DNA of 8,662 nucleotides, taken from an uncultured Bacilli bacterium (GTDB lineage: Bacteria > Bacillota_I > Bacilli_A > RF39 > UBA660). This document shows, one piece after another, positions 6,869 to 8,662 of this stretch. The stretch lies in assembly GCA_944364005.1 (NCBI GenBank), contig CALVVW010000052.1, positions 1-8,662 of the forward strand, read 5' to 3'. The notes beneath the pieces were generated by a model that searched no databases, was not told where the DNA came from, and saw nothing but the letters and a program-made list of their open reading frames with translations. The position numbers were made by a program, and so were the translations under genes. The first letter of the stretch is position 1. Each line of letters begins with the position of its first letter.

Positions 6869-6897
6869 TTGACAAAGTTTTCCAAATATGTTATAGT
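6869..6897 (+). promoter_or_regulatory. Strong sigma-A promoter with extended -10
   Basis: A perfect -35 TTGACA (6869-6874), exactly 17 nt of spacer, and -10 TATAGT (6892-6897) preceded by TGT (6889-6891), making an extended -10. The predicted start of transcription is near 6904, leaving a leader of about 20 nt that carries GGGGGAG (6911-6917). This shows the NlpC/P60 gene starts at 6925, not at the in-frame codon upstream at 6859, which lies before the promoter. Confidence 0.88.
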
Positions 6898-6924
6898 ATA
6901 CTCTATCTCAGGGGGAGATTATAC

Positions 6925-7956
6925 ATGAATACAGAAAATTTACCGTCGAAGAGAAAATTATTTATAACGACGATGCTTATTTTTATTAGTTTAATGATTT
7001 GTTATTTTTATGAATATCATAGAATTTATAGTAGTATAGATGTTACTGTATCTAAGACTGCTACTGTTGAATATGGTAGTCCTAACTATGATATTCGTAG
7101 TGTTGTAGATTCTGTGGATGGAGAGATTGTTTCTATTAAGAAAGATATAGATACTACTAAAGTAGGACCACAAGAGATTGTTGTTGAAGTTGAGAAAAAT
7201 CAAATTGTGAAAGAAGTACCTATTATTGTAGAAGTAAAAGATACTATTGCTCCAGAAATTCATTTGAGAGAAGAAACTATTTCTTTAACTGAGGGAGATA
7301 GTTTTGATGCTTTAAGTAATTTAGAATCTGTTTATGATAAAGTAGATGGAGAAATTTCTTATCAGCAAAAAGAGAATCTTAATTTGGATGATGATACTAA
7401 TTACTATACGATAGATAGTAATGTGGATAGTAATGTTCCAGGTACGTATGAAGTTAAGATTACAGCTGTTGATAAATATGGTAATGAGTCTTTTGTTACT
7501 TATTCTGTAGAAGTTGCGGCTAAACCAGAGGAAGTTGTACCGGCTGTTGAAATACCAGCTTATCAAGATAGTTATCTTCCTACGGGTGATATGGCATCTT
7601 TAGTACAACTTGCTTATTCTTTGATTGGTAGTCCTTATGTTGCTGGTGGAAATAGTCCTGCTGGCTTTGACTGTAGTGGTTTTGTTCAATATTTATATAG
7701 TCGAGTTGGAATTTCCATTAGTAGAAGTACTTCTACTCAAATTCATGATGGTGTTGCTGTTAGTTATGAAAATGCACAACCTGGTGATATTTTACTTTGG
7801 GGATATAGTGCTGGTGTTCCTACACATTCTGCTATTTATGTTGGTAATGGCCAAATGATTCATGCTACGAATCCAAGGCAGGGTGTTATTGCTAGTGATG
7901 TTGCAGCATGGACTAGAGGATCTGGTACTTCTGTTATTGCTGTTCGAAGAATCTAG
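6925..7956 (+). CDS. Membrane-anchored NlpC/P60 peptidoglycan hydrolase with Ig-like domains
   Basis: A 343-residue enzyme that probably cuts peptide stems of peptidoglycan (gamma-D-Glu-diamino acid endopeptidase class) outside the cell. Order: a short cytoplasmic head with SKRK, one transmembrane helix at about 12-29 (no lipobox; acts as signal anchor), two beta-rich Ig-like modules at about 37-106 and 107-195, the second with DKYGNES and PGTYEVKITAVD typical of DUF5011/Ig-like repeats, a linker rich in Pro, Glu and Val, then the NlpC/P60 domain from about 220 to the end. Catalytic residues are C250 (GFDCSGF), H301 (THSAIYVGNG) and H313 (MIHATNP). The domain is complete, with PGDILLW also present. 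It has its own strong sigma-A promoter, consistent with vegetative expression for wall turnover or cell separation. A radical SAM gene follows after 35 nt. Confidence 0.92.
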   Translation: MNTENLPSKRKLFITTMLIFISLMICYFYEYHRIYSSIDVTVSKTATVEYGSPNYDIRSVVDSVDGEIVSIKKDIDTTKVGPQEIVVEVEKNQIVKEVPIIVEVKDTIAPEIHLREETISLTEGDSFDALSNLESVYDKVDGEISYQQKENLNLDDDTNYYTIDSNVDSNVPGTYEVKITAVDKYGNESFVTYSVEVAAKPEEVVPAVEIPAYQDSYLPTGDMASLVQLAYSLIGSPYVAGGNSPAGFDCSGFVQYLYSRVGISISRSTSTQIHDGVAVSYENAQPGDILLWGYSAGVPTHSAIYVGNGQMIHATNPRQGVIASDVAAWTRGSGTSVIAVRRI

Positions 7957-7977
7957 TTTACTAGTTTCTTTTTGTTT
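7953..7977 (+). terminator. Weak possible terminator after the NlpC/P60 gene
   Basis: CTAG (7953-7956) can pair with CTAG (7961-7964) around a TTTA loop, followed by a T-rich stretch interrupted by C and G. It is too short to be confident of, and read-through to the radical SAM gene is likely. Confidence 0.25.
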
Positions 7978-7979
7978 TT

Positions 7980-7985
7980 GGAGGT
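7980..7985 (+). promoter_or_regulatory. Ribosome binding site choosing ATG 7992 over 7986
   Basis: GGAGGT directly abuts the in-frame ATG at 7986, which is too close for initiation. The ATG at 7992 is 7 nt after GGAGG and is therefore preferred. Confidence 0.7.
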
Positions 7986-7991
7986 ATGAAT

Positions 7992-8662
7992 ATGGAAAGA
8001 CGTTATAGTGATTTGGTCATTGAAGTTACTAGAAGATGTAATCAAACTTGTAAAGATTTTTGTATGCGAGGGCCACAACAGAATTTAGATATTACCTATG
8101 ATGACATTGATTTATTTTTAGATTTAGACCGTAATCATTATAAAAAAGTTTCTCTTTTGTTTTTTTCAGGAGGAGAGCCTACTTTAAATCCTGAAGCAAT
8201 TCATTATTGTATTGATAAAATTATAGGAGAAAAATTACCTATTTATTCTGTAGGTTTATTTACGAATGGTTTAATTTATTCTGATTCTATTGTTGAGGAT
8301 TTTAATCGTTATAATGAATATTATAAGGAGTATATTTTACCAGAGTTAATGAATATGACAAAATTACCTGTAGAAGTTATGCGTCAGTTAGCTCTTAAGG
8401 GAAGTTTTATTACTTTTTCTAATGATAAATATCATTTACCTATTTCTCCAGAGGTAGTACGATTATATCAAGAAAATGGTTATGGTATTGAATTTGATTA
8501 TACAGGAGATCGCAGTGTTGAAAAAGGTAATTTGTTAAATGCAGGTTTTTCTCAACAAGGACGTGAACTTTTACCGGAAGATAATTGTATTAGGATGTTT
8601 GGAGACTCTGTTATAGATACTATATATCTTACTGCTAAAGGTAATTTGAGTTGCTATGGTGA
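7992..8662 (+). CDS. Radical SAM protein with unusual CX3CX3C motif, 3'-truncated by the window edge
   Basis: The frame stays open to the window edge, giving 223 complete codons with no stop. The protein starts MERRYSDLVIEVTRRCNQTC, with cluster cysteines C16, C20 and C24 in the order CNQTCKDFC followed by MRGPQQ. The canonical motif is CX3CX2C (here C-N-x-x-C-x-x-C-M-R-G would be expected), so one extra residue lies between the second and third Cys. The SAM-binding SGGEP is at 59-63, and LFTNGL follows a strand, both typical of the radical SAM barrel. Two later cysteines (C199 and C221, in the GNLSCYGD stretch) suggest the start of a C-terminal extension resembling a SPASM-like auxiliary region that is cut off here. 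The substrate is unknown; no precursor peptide is recognised next to it. It lies 35 nt after the NlpC/P60 gene and may be cotranscribed. Confidence 0.85.
   Translation, partial: MERRYSDLVIEVTRRCNQTCKDFCMRGPQQNLDITYDDIDLFLDLDRNHYKKVSLLFFSGGEPTLNPEAIHYCIDKIIGEKLPIYSVGLFTNGLIYSDSIVEDFNRYNEYYKEYILPELMNMTKLPVEVMRQLALKGSFITFSNDKYHLPISPEVVRLYQENGYGIEFDYTGDRSVEKGNLLNAGFSQQGRELLPEDNCIRMFGDSVIDTIYLTAKGNLSCYG

Noticed and set aside
6991..7566. Minus-strand Asn/Ile-rich frames in the NlpC/P60 gene
   Set aside because: Low-complexity shadows of the real gene, with no start signals.
1..8662. CRISPR array, tRNA or rRNA genes, insertion sequence or attachment site
   Set aside because: No regularly spaced direct repeats, cloverleaf-like conserved arms, transposase gene or terminal inverted repeats were seen on either strand.

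Overview
The window comes from a very AT-rich, low-GC Gram-positive (Bacillota) chromosome. The evidence is strong GGAGG-type ribosome binding sites, A/T-ending codons, hairpin-plus-T-run terminators, two CotF-type spore coat genes and an anaerobic glycyl-radical activase. A spore-forming anaerobe, possibly an uncultured gut Bacilli/Clostridia lineage, fits best; the species cannot be told from the sequence. All genes lie on the + strand. TGG encodes Trp, and no TGA is used as a stop among the nine complete stop codons seen (seven TAA, two TAG).

Layout. (1) 1-684 is the 3' part of a pyruvate formate-lyase activating enzyme, ended by a hairpin terminator overlapping its stop. (2) 727-4236 is a tight three-gene cluster: a HerA/VirB4-like P-loop ATPase of 624 aa, a cysteine-rich protein of 229 aa whose start overlaps the ATPase stop by 8 nt, and an unrecognised 310-aa protein. 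(3) 4303-6173 holds a FAD-dependent oxidoreductase with a C-terminal Rieske [2Fe-2S] domain and a small helical ferritin-like protein, closed by a good terminator. (4) 6242-6779 holds two overlapping CotF-like spore coat genes, closed by another terminator. (5) 6925-7956 is a membrane-anchored NlpC/P60 cell-wall hydrolase with Ig-like domains, driven by a near-consensus sigma-A promoter. (6) From 7992 to the window edge is a radical SAM protein whose cysteine motif is CX3CX3C rather than the canonical CX3CX2C.

The least ordinary part is the 727-4236 cluster. The ATPase looks like a DNA- or protein-pumping hexameric motor, but none of its usual partners (NurA nuclease, relaxase, other type IV secretion genes) is visible. 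Instead it is translationally coupled to a Cys-rich repeat protein of a kind I associate mainly with Candidate Phyla Radiation bacteria, and to an orphan protein. The function of this trio is not known to me. The oxidoreductase, ferritin-like and coat genes downstream are separate functional units and are probably not part of it.
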